Under the pieces are notes generated by a model. The model saw nothing but the letters and a program-made list of their open reading frames with translations. It was not told where the DNA came from and searched no databases. From an uncultured Mucilaginibacter sp. (GTDB lineage: Bacteria > Bacteroidota > Bacteroidia > Sphingobacteriales > Sphingobacteriaceae), in contig CAIWRU010000177.1 of the NCBI GenBank assembly GCA_903915155.1, positions 1 through 37,231 on the forward strand: 37,231 bases of DNA, written 5' to 3'. The translations under genes were made by a program, and so were the position numbers. Positions 8,866 to 15,648 of the stretch are shown one piece after another. How positions within the stretch are numbered: position 1 is the stretch's first letter; each line of letters begins with the position of its first letter.

Positions 8866-9426
8866 TCACTTATTAAACTTCGTCATGGTAAGTTGTGTGC
8901 CGATGGTGGCAAAACTCTTTATCATTTCGATGGAACGATCGATAAGCGCGGGCAGTTCGGGTTGTTCATCATCATCAAATCCGCTTAACACGTAATCAAC
9001 CTGGCGGCCTTTGGGGAAGTTATCGCCCACACCAAAACGCAGGCGGGCATAATTGCTATGGCCCAGGGTCATTTCTATATGTTTTAGCCCGTTATGCCCG
9101 GCGGCGCTGCCCTGGGGCTTTAGCCGCAATGTGCCTAATGGCAAAGCAATATCATCAACCACTATCAGCACGTTTTCAACCGGAATCTTTAATTCGTTCA
9201 TCCAGTAGTTTACCGCCTTGCCGCTTAAGTTCATGTAGGTGGTAGGCTTTATGAGGTGCAGCATGCGGCCCTTATAGGGTACTTCGGCATAATAGGCCAG
9301 GCGCATATTGTAAAACTTGTTGTTTTCCTGTTTTACCAACTCATCCAATATCATAAAACCTATGTTATGCCGGGTATCGGCATATTCAGGCCCTATATTT
9401 CCTAAACCTACTATTAAGTATTTCAT
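8866..9426 (-). CDS. pth: peptidyl-tRNA hydrolase
   Basis: I start at the ATG at 9426 (MKYLIVGLGNIGPEY), because Pth proteins begin directly with this strand. The frame stays open to 9474, but the extra 16 codons are encoded by an intergenic repeat. The 186-residue product has all catalytic residues: N10, the general base H20 (DTRHNIGF), N66 (TYMNLSG), D91 (VVDDIALPLG) and the H111-N112 segment (GHNGLKHIE). Pth cleaves the ester bond of peptidyl-tRNAs released prematurely from ribosomes, recycling tRNA in the cytosol. It follows prs and rplY in the conserved prs-ctc-pth order. A terminator and repeats separate it from rplY, so it may be partly independently expressed. Confidence 0.95.
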   Translation of the reverse strand: MKYLIVGLGNIGPEYADTRHNIGFMILDELVKQENNKFYNMRLAYYAEVPYKGRMLHLIKPTTYMNLSGKAVNYWMNELKIPVENVLIVVDDIALPLGTLRLKPQGSAAGHNGLKHIEMTLGHSNYARLRFGVGDNFPKGRQVDYVLSGFDDDEQPELPALIDRSIEMIKSFATIGTQLTMTKFNK

Positions 9427-9429
9427 ACA

Positions 9430-9457
9430 CCCTAGCCCCCTGAAGGGGGAACTTTTG
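9430..9457. repeat. C/G-block palindromic repeat, copy 1
   Basis: The core GCCCCCTGAAGGGGGAAC is a hairpin-forming palindrome. It ends 4 nt upstream of the pth start codon, so it would form the pth leader. It is inverted relative to copies 2 and 3. Confidence 0.7.
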
Positions 9458-9551
9458 ATTAGCGTGGCGATCAACCACTTTATTAATATTTTTTTGCGAA
9501 GATATACATTTAAACAAAAACAGCATAAGTAACTTATAGCTGTTTAGCACC

Positions 9552-9580
9552 TTTTGTTCCCCCTTCAGGGGGTTAGGGGG
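9552..9580. repeat. C/G-block palindromic repeat, copy 2
   Basis: TTCCCCCTTCAGGGGG followed by TTAGGGGG. It is nearly the exact reverse complement of copy 1 (9430-9457), and the two enclose a 94-nt spacer. Confidence 0.7.
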
Positions 9581-9586
9581 CAAACA

Positions 9587-9620
9587 AAAAGCAGCGATAA
9601 GTAAACTTATCGCTGCTTTT
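9587..9620 (-). terminator. terminator between rplY and pth
   Basis: A perfect 16-bp stem (arms 9587-9602 and 9605-9620, AA centre) lies about 40 nt after the rplY stop, with a T-run following on the minus strand. It is symmetric and could work in both directions. Confidence 0.75.
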
Positions 9621-9629
9621 AAATTACCC

Positions 9630-9658
9630 TTTTATTCCCCCTTTAGGGGGTTAGGGGG
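9630..9658. repeat. C/G-block palindromic repeat, copy 3
   Basis: TTCCCCCTTTAGGGGG followed by TTAGGGGG, in the same orientation as copy 2. It ends one base before the rplY stop codon, so it directly abuts the 3' end of that gene. Confidence 0.7.
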
Positions 9659-9659
9659 C

Positions 9660-10244
9660 TTATTTTTTACCTGCTGCTGCTTCTTGTTCAGCCTGGCGTA
9701 ATGCACGTGAAGTGGTTACCGATACAATGGTATCTTCAGGAGCATTGGTAATGGTAAGGTTAGGGAAAGATATTTCAGCAACGCGTACTGATTTACCAAC
9801 TTCCAATTCTTCAATGCTTACTTCAATGTTATCCAAATGGTCTTTTGGTAACGCTTTGATGCGCAGTTTTCTTAGTTTTTGAACCAGTTTACCACCAGTT
9901 TTAACACCTGGAGAAGTTCCGGTTAATTTGATAGGAATTTCGATAGTTACCGGTTTCTTTGGGTCTAACAACAGAAAATCCACGTGGATGATCTGTTCAG
10001 TTAAGGGGTGAAACTGAATATCTTTAATAATAGCCTGTGAAGTAACACCGGCAATTTGCAGATCGATGAAATGAACAACCGGCGTATAAACTACGGCTTT
10101 CAAATCAGCTGCGGACACTGAAAAGTGGGATTGTGTTGGCCCACCGTAAAGTACTGCCGGTACCAGGCTCTGGTAACGCAGTTCCTTAGCGTCTCTTTTC
10201 CCTACGTTCTCTCTTGGAGAACCGCTAATAGCAATTGATTTCAT
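9660..10244 (-). CDS. rplY: 50S ribosomal protein L25/general stress protein Ctc
   Basis: The 194-residue protein is the long TL5/Ctc form. An N-terminal 5S-rRNA-binding domain (about 1-90; AISGSPRENVGKRDAKELR, then VPAVLYGG and IDLQIAG) is followed by the C-terminal beta domain (about 95-185; IEIPIKLTGTSPGVKTGGKL, IEVSIEELEVGKSVRV). It binds 5S rRNA in the large subunit's central protuberance. The tail (ALRQAEQEAAAGKK) is a short charged helix. It lies between prs and pth, as in many bacteria. The flanking intergenic regions contain palindromic repeats (10269-10375 upstream, 9430-9658 downstream). Confidence 0.95.
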   Translation of the reverse strand: MKSIAISGSPRENVGKRDAKELRYQSLVPAVLYGGPTQSHFSVSAADLKAVVYTPVVHFIDLQIAGVTSQAIIKDIQFHPLTEQIIHVDFLLLDPKKPVTIEIPIKLTGTSPGVKTGGKLVQKLRKLRIKALPKDHLDNIEVSIEELEVGKSVRVAEISFPNLTITNAPEDTIVSVTTSRALRQAEQEAAAGKK

Positions 10245-10268
10245 TATTTATGTTTATTTATTTGTTAG

Positions 10269-10303
10269 CCTCACCCCAACCCCTCTCCAAAGGAGAGGGG
10301 CTT
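10269..10303. repeat. CCTCTCC palindromic repeat, copy A
   Basis: CCCCTCTCC-AAA-GGAGAGGGG is a 9-bp hairpin preceded by CCTCACCCCAA. It is the inverted counterpart of copy B at 10341-10375 and lies in the rplY leader. Confidence 0.7.
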
Positions 10304-10340
10304 AAGCAAGAAATTAATTCTTCTTTATAAAGCCTTTTCA

Positions 10341-10375
10341 AGTCCTCTCCTTTGGAGAGGATTTAGGTGAGGCTT
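10341..10375. repeat. CCTCTCC palindromic repeat, copy B
   Basis: TCCTCTCC-TTT-GGAGAGGA is an 8-bp hairpin followed by TTTAGGTGAGG. It runs into the prs stop codon (complement of 10374-10376). The pair A/B is in head-to-head inverted orientation. Confidence 0.7.
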
Positions 10376-11318
10376 AATCTACCTTAAACAACTGGCTTAT
10401 CGAGCCGTGCTCATTTACATTTTCAATAGCTTTGGCAAACAGTTTAGCGGTTGATAATACCCTTATCTTATCGCTGTGGTGTTTTAACGGTATAGTATCG
10501 GTAACTATTAGTTCAGTTAATACCGAGTTCTCGATAGTTTCATACGCCTTGCCCGATAATACCGGGTGTGTACAAACCGCCCTTACACTACGTGCGCCAC
10601 GGTCCATAATTAAACTCGCCGCTTTAGCCAATGTTCCGGCAGTATCGCAAATGTCATCTATCAGCACTATGTCCTGGTCGGTTACGTCACCTATCAGGGT
10701 CATGCTTTCAATTTCATTGGCGCGTTTACGGCGTTTATCGCAAATTACTACCTCTGCATTAAAAAACTTGGCGAAACTGCGTGCCCTGTATGAGCCCCCC
10801 ATATCCGGCGAGGCAATAGTTAAATTACCCAAACCCAGGCTTTTTATGTAAGGTACGAATATGATAGATGCATCAAGGTGGTCAACCGGGATATCAAAAA
10901 AACCCTGTATCTGCGCTGCGTGCAAATCCATGGTCATGATGCGGTTAATGCCAGCGGCAACCAACAAATTGGCAACCAGTTTAGCACCGATGGCCACACG
11001 TGGCTTATCCTTCCTGTCCTGCCGTGCTAAACCGAAATAAGGAATAACAGCGGTTACATAATGTGAAGATGCACGGCGTGCGGCGTCTATCATCATCAGC
11101 AGTTCCATTAAATTATCGGTTGGTGGGTTGGTTGATTGTATTAAAAACACATCGCAACCGCGAACTGATTCATTAAAATGCGGCTGAAACTCGCCATCGC
11201 TAAACTTTGAAAGAACAACTTCGCCTAATTCGCGCCCATAAGCATCAGCAATGTTTTGTCCCAATACCGTAGTACCTGAACCTGCAAATAACTTAATGGG
11301 GTTAAATTGTAAAGGCAT
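10374..11318 (-). CDS. prs: ribose-phosphate pyrophosphokinase
   Basis: This 314-residue class I PRPP synthase has the usual family length. It makes phosphoribosyl pyrophosphate from ribose 5-phosphate and ATP for nucleotide, histidine and NAD synthesis. Visible landmarks are the N-terminal FAGSGTTVLGQNIAD and SDGEFQPHFNESVRG, the ATP-site region YFGLARQDRKD, the divalent-cation stretch MTMDLHAAQIQGFFD, and the PRPP/ribose-5-phosphate loop VLIDDICDTAGTL. It is a cytosolic hexamer in characterised relatives. The gene lies 142 nt downstream of tRNA-Gln on the same strand and upstream of rplY, so a shared transcript beginning at the tRNA promoter is likely. A palindromic repeat abuts its stop codon. 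Confidence 0.96.
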   Translation of the reverse strand: MPLQFNPIKLFAGSGTTVLGQNIADAYGRELGEVVLSKFSDGEFQPHFNESVRGCDVFLIQSTNPPTDNLMELLMMIDAARRASSHYVTAVIPYFGLARQDRKDKPRVAIGAKLVANLLVAAGINRIMTMDLHAAQIQGFFDIPVDHLDASIIFVPYIKSLGLGNLTIASPDMGGSYRARSFAKFFNAEVVICDKRRKRANEIESMTLIGDVTDQDIVLIDDICDTAGTLAKAASLIMDRGARSVRAVCTHPVLSGKAYETIENSVLTELIVTDTIPLKHHSDKIRVLSTAKLFAKAIENVNEHGSISQLFKVD

Positions 11319-11324
11319 TTTTTT

Positions 11325-11356
11325 ATTTCGAATTGCGGATGTTCGATTTCGGATTT
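11325..11356. repeat. AAATCCGAAATC-type repeat, leader copy
   Basis: The stretch contains TCGATTTCGGATTT and lies just upstream of the prs start. It is the inverted, degenerate counterpart of the element at 11395-11457. Confidence 0.45.
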
Positions 11357-11394
11357 ATTTCCTATTCAACACAGCTTCAGTACCTATTATAAAA

Positions 11395-11457
11395 ATTTCG
11401 GATTTCAATTTTTCAAATCAGACAAATCCGAAATTGAAATTTGAAATCCGAAATCCT
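11395..11457. repeat. AAATCCGAAATC-type inverted repeat next to tRNA-Gln
   Basis: The arms ATTTCGGATTTCAA (11395-11408) and TTGAAATCCGAAAT (11441-11454) are perfect 14-bp reverse complements. The interior contains further copies of the same words (AAATCCGAAATTGAAAT). It ends 3 nt from the 3' end of the tRNA gene. A related repeat lies at 20148-20183. Confidence 0.65.
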
Positions 11458-11460
11458 AAT

Positions 11461-11533
11461 GTTGCCCGACCAGGATTCGAACCTAGACAAACGGTACCAA
11501 AAACCGTCGTACTACCATTATACTATCAGGCAA
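11461..11533 (-). tRNA. tRNA-Gln (anticodon UUG)
   Basis: On the minus strand the 73-nt sequence folds as a cloverleaf. The acceptor TTGCCTG pairs with CGGGCAA, with a U1-A72 pair typical of tRNA-Gln. The D-arm contains AATGGTAGT, the anticodon stem is ACGGT/ACCGT around the loop TTTTGGT (anticodon TTG), and the T-arm contains GGTTCGAATCC. CCA is not encoded. A promoter -7 element lies 36 nt upstream. It probably heads the prs-rplY transcription unit. Confidence 0.93.
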
Positions 11534-11569
11534 TCTCCTGCGGGATGTTGTGCACCCCAAAAAGGAATG

Positions 11570-11577
11570 CAAATATA
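11570..11577 (-). promoter_or_regulatory. -7 promoter element for tRNA-Gln (and possibly prs)
   Basis: On the minus strand this reads TATATTTG, a perfect TAnnTTTG match, 36 nt before the mature 5' end of the tRNA. A T-rich -33 region (CCTTTT) lies about 19 nt upstream. Confidence 0.6.
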
Positions 11578-11625
11578 GGACGATTTTTTTAACTTTAAAA
11601 GGCTAATTTCAAAAAAGTGAAAACC

Positions 11626-12852
11626 CTAATTTTTTGCCGGTAAACTGGTATTGGTTGCATCCAACAACAGATCTACCAAAGGCTGTTTATTGGGTAAGTA
11701 TTTATTGCAAAGAAAAATGCCCCCTAAACCCGTAGCCGGATTAAAAAATAAAAATGAAATAACTCCGGGGTCATCCCCATCGTGCCCAATGGTACCATCG
11801 TTATATAAGTTCCAGAAAATCCCCTTATTTCTATGCGTTAGTTTGATGCCCAGCGGCGGATTTTCATTACTAAACTGTTTGGTGAACATTGTTTTATATG
11901 AGGCATTGCTTAATAAAGTGGTATCGCCGTTATATCCGTTCATTATGCCTATGAGGTATTTGCTCAGATCAGCGGTGCATGTTCTTAGCCCTCCTTCGGG
12001 ATAAGTGATCCATGAATACATGGGAAAGCTACGATCAAGATCATAATAAGGCCTGGCCATAGTTGTTAATTTACCAGTATCTAATACCCAGCCCGAATGG
12101 GCCATTTTCATGGGTCTTAAAATGTATTTTGTTGTAAACGCTGCGTACGAAAGGCCCGATTTTACCTCAATAAGGTAAGCGGCTAAAGCCGATGCACCAT
12201 TACTATAGGAAGAAGTACTGCCGGGGCTGCCTTTGCCAAAATTTTCGCTCTTATAATATTTTCCGCCGGGGGAAAGATAATTGGGGAAAAAGTCCTTCAT
12301 GGAGGTATCAGTTACTTTCTGGCGGTAGCCCAGGCTTTGCAAAACATCATAGGCAGACTGGCTATAGGAACGTATCGCTGGGAAAAACTTATAGGTATCA
12401 GGATAAATGGCGGGATTATCAACAATACCCGAGGTATGGTTGGTTAACTCCCTTACCGTAATTCTCCCATTCGGCGCATTGGGGTTGACTACTTTGAAAG
12501 GCAGAATATCATTAATATCAGTTTCTAGTGTGAAATATTTAAGCTCGACAGCCTTCATTATTGCTACCGCGATAAGGGTTTTACTTACAGAACCAATATT
12601 TTGAATAGTAGCGGTGGTATAGGGGACTTTATTTGCTATATCGGCATAACCAAAGTTTTTTTGATAAACAATCCCTTTGGTATTTACCAAAACCACTGAT
12701 AAACCGGGCAAACTATCATTAAGGAATAACGTCTGCATGCGTTTGGTTAACGTATCGAACTTGCTTTGCCCCTTAGCCCCGCCCGATGCTAATAGTGAAA
12801 CAATAATTATGAAAGAAATGAATTTTAGATATCGTTTGATGATAGGTGACAT
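11626..12852 (-). CDS. exported serine hydrolase, beta-lactamase/penicillin-binding fold (class C-like)
   Basis: I use the ATG at 12852, giving 408 residues. It starts with a Lys/Arg n-region and signal peptide (FISFIIIVSLLASGGAKGQS) and has a perfect -7 motif 36 nt upstream. The longer frame to 12987 would overlap the AraC gene. Active-site motifs are S88-V-S-K91 (IGSVSKTL, SxxK), Y216-S-N218 (SYSNGA) and H357-D-G359 (GHDGDD), the arrangement of class C beta-lactamases, DD-peptidases and esterases (beta-lactamase Pfam family). The genuine substrate cannot be told; most such Bacteroidota proteins are peptidases or esterases, not resistance enzymes. The AraC gene immediately upstream might control it. 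Confidence 0.85.
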   Translation of the reverse strand: MSPIIKRYLKFISFIIIVSLLASGGAKGQSKFDTLTKRMQTLFLNDSLPGLSVVLVNTKGIVYQKNFGYADIANKVPYTTATIQNIGSVSKTLIAVAIMKAVELKYFTLETDINDILPFKVVNPNAPNGRITVRELTNHTSGIVDNPAIYPDTYKFFPAIRSYSQSAYDVLQSLGYRQKVTDTSMKDFFPNYLSPGGKYYKSENFGKGSPGSTSSYSNGASALAAYLIEVKSGLSYAAFTTKYILRPMKMAHSGWVLDTGKLTTMARPYYDLDRSFPMYSWITYPEGGLRTCTADLSKYLIGIMNGYNGDTTLLSNASYKTMFTKQFSNENPPLGIKLTHRNKGIFWNLYNDGTIGHDGDDPGVISFLFFNPATGLGGIFLCNKYLPNKQPLVDLLLDATNTSLPAKN

Positions 12853-12887
12853 AGCGTAAAGATTGAAATACTTAATAAAAGAAAATT

Positions 12888-12895
12888 CAAATCTA
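12888..12895 (-). promoter_or_regulatory. -7 promoter element for the serine hydrolase gene
   Basis: On the minus strand this reads TAGATTTG, a perfect TAnnTTTG match located between the AraC stop and the preferred start codon. It supports the 12852 start. Confidence 0.5.
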
Positions 12896-12934
12896 AACCA
12901 ATATTTATTGCGGTAATTGTAAAAATGCGAAATG

Positions 12935-13753
12935 CTAACGGAAAGGTAATAGATAGTTGCTGCTGTTAAAATTAGCAGGAAGATCATACATTATTTTGTT
13001 GTACGACTTTATAAAGTGTGACTGATCATAATAGCCATATTTGTGCGTGAGGTAGCTTAAAGATGAGTTATTTGGCATGCTTAACTCATTTATCAGCACC
13101 CGCAATTGCAGTATCTTCTGAATTTCTTTTGGTGACAGGCCAATAAGCTGGCTGAATTTCTGTTCCACGCGCCTTTGGGAGTAGCCGGAACTTACAGCTA
13201 TACCGCTTACTTTGGTTGGGTTTGTTAATGTATTAGTTTGAAGCAGGCTGAAAGCAGCTTTAACGAAGTTTGAATCATTAGTCGGGCGGAGATAATTTGC
13301 TAATTCCCGGTAAAACATCCGAATCACAAACCTTTCATCTGACAGATCAGCGCCCGTAAAAGCCTGGTGCAAATCTTTATTTACCAGGCTAAAATCTAAA
13401 ACCTGGTTTGTCGCTTCATGTAAGGGAAAGTTGGTGATAAGCGCCGGTGTCCAGGGCTTCAGTTGCACCATAATAGCTTTGGTATAAGGTTGGACTGTTA
13501 TTTTAACCTTCTTACTAATTTGTCCAACAAAATACATACCGGCATTTACGGTAGTAGTTCTGTCCTTATTTTCTATTATTACGCCGTTGCCTGATATGAA
13601 TGCCACTGTAAAGCAACCATTGGGGAGCGCATATTTGCCCTGTGTAAGTACCAGACTTTGTGAATTATCCAGCACCCAAAACTTTTGGATGTAATCAACG
13701 AGTGCTCTTTCTGCGGCTATCTCATCATATTTTACATCCATTACTGAACTCAT
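12935..13753 (-). CDS. AraC family transcriptional regulator
   Basis: This 272-residue protein has an N-terminal sensing domain (about 1-150) with a beta-rich core of the kind Pfam lists as DUF6597. Its C-terminal AraC double helix-turn-helix (about 170-265) contains VSGIAVSSGYSQRRVEQKF as the first HTH and LTHKYGYYDQSHFIKSYNK as the second, close to the family signature. It should bind DNA and respond to an unknown small molecule. The start may instead be the second ATG (13741, MDVKYDEI). It begins 9 nt after accA ends, so it is probably co-transcribed with accA, and lies upstream of the serine hydrolase gene, a possible target. Confidence 0.85.
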   Translation of the reverse strand: MSSVMDVKYDEIAAERALVDYIQKFWVLDNSQSLVLTQGKYALPNGCFTVAFISGNGVIIENKDRTTTVNAGMYFVGQISKKVKITVQPYTKAIMVQLKPWTPALITNFPLHEATNQVLDFSLVNKDLHQAFTGADLSDERFVIRMFYRELANYLRPTNDSNFVKAAFSLLQTNTLTNPTKVSGIAVSSGYSQRRVEQKFSQLIGLSPKEIQKILQLRVLINELSMPNNSSLSYLTHKYGYYDQSHFIKSYNKIMYDLPANFNSSNYLLPFR

Positions 13754-13762
13754 AACAAGTGA

Positions 13763-14719
13763 TTAATCCTCAACAACCACACCCATAGCGCAGAATTTGT
13801 CTATGCGTTCGGTTACTACTTCGTCAATATTTTTTTCTTTCAGGATTTTAAGGTCTTTCAGCAGTTGCTTTTTCAGGGTTGATGCCATGGCAACTGGGTC
13901 CTGGTGGGCGCCGCCTAGTGGCTCTTTGATAATGCCGTCGATGAGTTTGTTCTTCAGCATTTCGGTCGAGGTAAGTTTAAGTACTTCTGCCGCGCGTTCT
14001 TTATTTTCCCATGTTTTCCACAGGATGGTTGAACAGTTCTCGGGCGAAATAACCGAATACCATGAGTTTTCGAGCATCAATACCCTGTCGCCTATGCCTA
14101 TGCCTAATGCACCACCGCTGGCACCCTCGCCGATGATAACGCAAATGATGGGCACTTTTAGTATCGACATTTCTAACAAGTTACGGGCTATAGCCTCGCC
14201 TTGTCCGCGTTCTTCAGCCTCAAGGCCGGGGAATGCGCCGGGGGTATCGATCAAAGTAATAACGGGCTTGTTGAATTTTTCGGCCATTTTCATCAGCCTT
14301 AATGCTTTGCGGTAACCTTCGGGGTTAGCCATACCGAAATTGCGGTACTGCCGCTCCTTGGTATTCTTACCTTTCTGGTGACCGATGATCATTACGGTTT
14401 GGCCGTTGATGGTGCCGAAGCCGCCTACGATGGCTTTATCGTCGCCAACGGTACGGTCGCCGTGGAGTTCAATAAAATCATCGCACATCAGCTCAATATA
14501 CTGCAAGGTGTACGGCCTTTCAGGATGGCGCGATATCTGCACCTTTTGCCAGCCGGTGAGGTTGGCATATATCTCCTTTTGGGTGGTTTGCAGTTTTTCC
14601 TCCAGTTCGGCAATAGTGGCCGACATGTCGAGGTTATTTTTATCTTCAACCTGCTTAACTTTTTCAATCTGCTGCTGCAGTTCGGTTAAGGGCTTTTCAA
14701 AATCAAACGTAAACTTCAT
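13763..14719 (-). CDS. accA: acetyl-CoA carboxylase carboxyltransferase subunit alpha
   Basis: The start at 14719 ([11 protein letters not shown]) gives 318 residues, the normal AccA length; seven further in-frame codons upstream lack support. Hallmarks are the N-terminal coiled helix ([13 protein letters not shown]), [12 protein letters not shown], and the carboxyltransferase/enoyl-hydratase-like core with [32 protein letters not shown] and [15 protein letters not shown], which forms oxyanion-hole and biotin-contact loops. With AccD it moves carboxyl from biotin to acetyl-CoA to give malonyl-CoA, the committed step of fatty-acid synthesis. AccB, AccC and AccD are not in the window. A perfect -7 motif lies 19 nt upstream. 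The AraC gene follows after 9 nt. Confidence 0.95.
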   Translation of the reverse strand: MKFTFDFEKPLTELQQQIEKVKQVEDKNNLDMSATIAELEEKLQTTQKEIYANLTGWQKVQISRHPERPYTLQYIELMCDDFIELHGDRTVGDDKAIVGGFGTINGQTVMIIGHQKGKNTKERQYRNFGMANPEGYRKALRLMKMAEKFNKPVITLIDTPGAFPGLEAEERGQGEAIARNLLEMSILKVPIICVIIGEGASGGALGIGIGDRVLMLENSWYSVISPENCSTILWKTWENKERAAEVLKLTSTEMLKNKLIDGIIKEPLGGAHQDPVAMASTLKKQLLKDLKILKEKNIDEVVTERIDKFCAMGVVVED

Positions 14720-14737
14720 ACAGTTAATATGGGGTTG

Positions 14738-14745
14738 CAAATTTA
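14738..14745 (-). promoter_or_regulatory. -7 promoter element for accA
   Basis: On the minus strand this reads TAAATTTG, a perfect TAnnTTTG match, 19 nt from the accA start. It lies in the 49-nt gap after the Spy-like gene, indicating separate transcription. Confidence 0.5.
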
Positions 14746-14768
14746 CATAAATAAAAACGGGATATTAA

Positions 14769-15470
14769 TTATTTATGATTTTCCAGTTCTTCCAGTTTTT
14801 TTGCCTGTGCCGGGCTAAGCAATTTTTCGGTAGCATAACAGGCCTGCAAAATAGCGTTCCTTATCTCGCCCTGGTATAAACCATAACGGTTGGCATAAAA
14901 TATAAGTGTTCCGTCATCAATATTATGCGTGCGGAAAAGGCTGTCGAGCATATTTTCATTTTTTATAATGATAGGGCCCATTTCTACCCGCTTACGATGC
15001 AACTCCTTCCCTATTGCCGCTATCTTGCTTATTTGCACAGGACTAAGATCCAAGCCCTTTTTATATTTTATTACGTCATCGGGCAATAGGTAATGGTTTA
15101 ATGTAGCGGGCAGGGCCATATCGTACAAGTCCTCCCCCTTCATCAATGCATCATATTGTTTGTAGGTCAATGTTTTTACGGGCGATTTTTTTTCAACTAC
15201 TTTATCAGCGTTTACAATAACCGGGGCGGCAACTTTTGCAACTGTATCTTTTTTAGCCGTCACAGTATCCTTTTGCACCACAATCGGGTTCCCTGTTTTT
15301 GCAACAGTATCCTTTTTTACTATTGTGCTATCTATCTTATTTACCGCCTTTTTGGTAAGGGTGTCTTTTGAAGCAATGGTATCTTTTTTTACTACCGTGC
15401 TGTCTGTTTGAGCGTTGGCGTAGCTAATAAACCCTACCATTATCATTAACAAGAGTATTTTTTTCAGCAT
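14769..15470 (-). CDS. exported Spy/CpxP-like protein with Lys-Asp-Thr repeat linker
   Basis: The preferred ATG at 15470 (MLKKILLLMIMVGFISYANA) begins a signal peptide, giving 233 residues. After cleavage near AQT comes a low-complexity linker of about 75 residues with repeated KKDT(V/I) units. A helical C-terminal domain (about 110-233) follows, with LDLSPVQISKIAAIGKEL and LLSPAQAKKLEELE. These paired L(S/T)xxQ motifs are those of the Spy/CpxP family of periplasmic chaperones and heavy-metal sensors. A role in envelope folding or stress is a family-level inference. It is preceded by a perfect -7 motif and followed by the accA promoter. Confidence 0.65.
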   Translation of the reverse strand: MLKKILLLMIMVGFISYANAQTDSTVVKKDTIASKDTLTKKAVNKIDSTIVKKDTVAKTGNPIVVQKDTVTAKKDTVAKVAAPVIVNADKVVEKKSPVKTLTYKQYDALMKGEDLYDMALPATLNHYLLPDDVIKYKKGLDLSPVQISKIAAIGKELHRKRVEMGPIIIKNENMLDSLFRTHNIDDGTLIFYANRYGLYQGEIRNAILQACYATEKLLSPAQAKKLEELENHK

Positions 15471-15493
15471 AGGTATTAATCTGATTTGCAACA

Positions 15494-15501
15494 CAAAGGT
15501 A
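15494..15501 (-). promoter_or_regulatory. -7 promoter element for the Spy-like gene
   Basis: On the minus strand this reads TACCTTTG, a perfect TAnnTTTG match, 24 nt upstream of the ATG at 15470. It supports that start rather than the one at 15494, which overlaps the motif. Confidence 0.5.
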
Positions 15502-15540
15502 ACATTAGTAAATTATAAATCTTTTGACGCCCCTGCAAAG

Positions 15541-15577
15541 TTCGCGATTGCTTCGTCGTCCCTCCTCTCAATGACAA
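15541..15577. repeat. dispersed intergenic element (GATTGCTTCGTCG type)
   Basis: The core GATTGCTTCGTCGTCCCTCC followed by TCTCAATGACA resembles the short 'GTCATTGcGAGg..acGAAGCAATC' intergenic repeat found many times in Bacteroidota and other genomes. That identification is from memory, and only one copy occurs in this window. It lies between the Spy-like promoter and the sigma-factor terminator. Confidence 0.5.
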
Positions 15578-15591
15578 TATTCCTTAAAACC

Positions 15592-15624
15592 AGAGAACCC
15601 GCTCTTTATTGAAGCAGGTTCTCT
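15592..15624 (-). terminator. terminator of the ECF sigma factor gene
   Basis: AGAGAACC (15592-15599) pairs with GGTTCTCT (15617-15624), and the stem extends by GC/GC past one mismatch. It lies 25 nt after the stop codon. On the minus strand TGGTTTTAAGG follows, a modest T-tract. Confidence 0.6.
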
Positions 15625-15648
15625 TTATATATGTTGAGTTTAATAATA

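Noticed and set aside
10432..10851. 139-codon plus-strand frame
   Set aside because: It is antisense to prs, which is an unambiguous PRPP synthase; no independent coding evidence.
11626..12852. Antibiotic-resistance beta-lactamase call
   Set aside because: The active-site motifs are shared by peptidases and esterases of the same fold; nothing in the context indicates resistance.
12853..12987. 45-residue N-terminal extension of the serine hydrolase
   Set aside because: It overlaps the AraC gene and the -7 promoter element; the ATG at 12852 starts a proper signal peptide.
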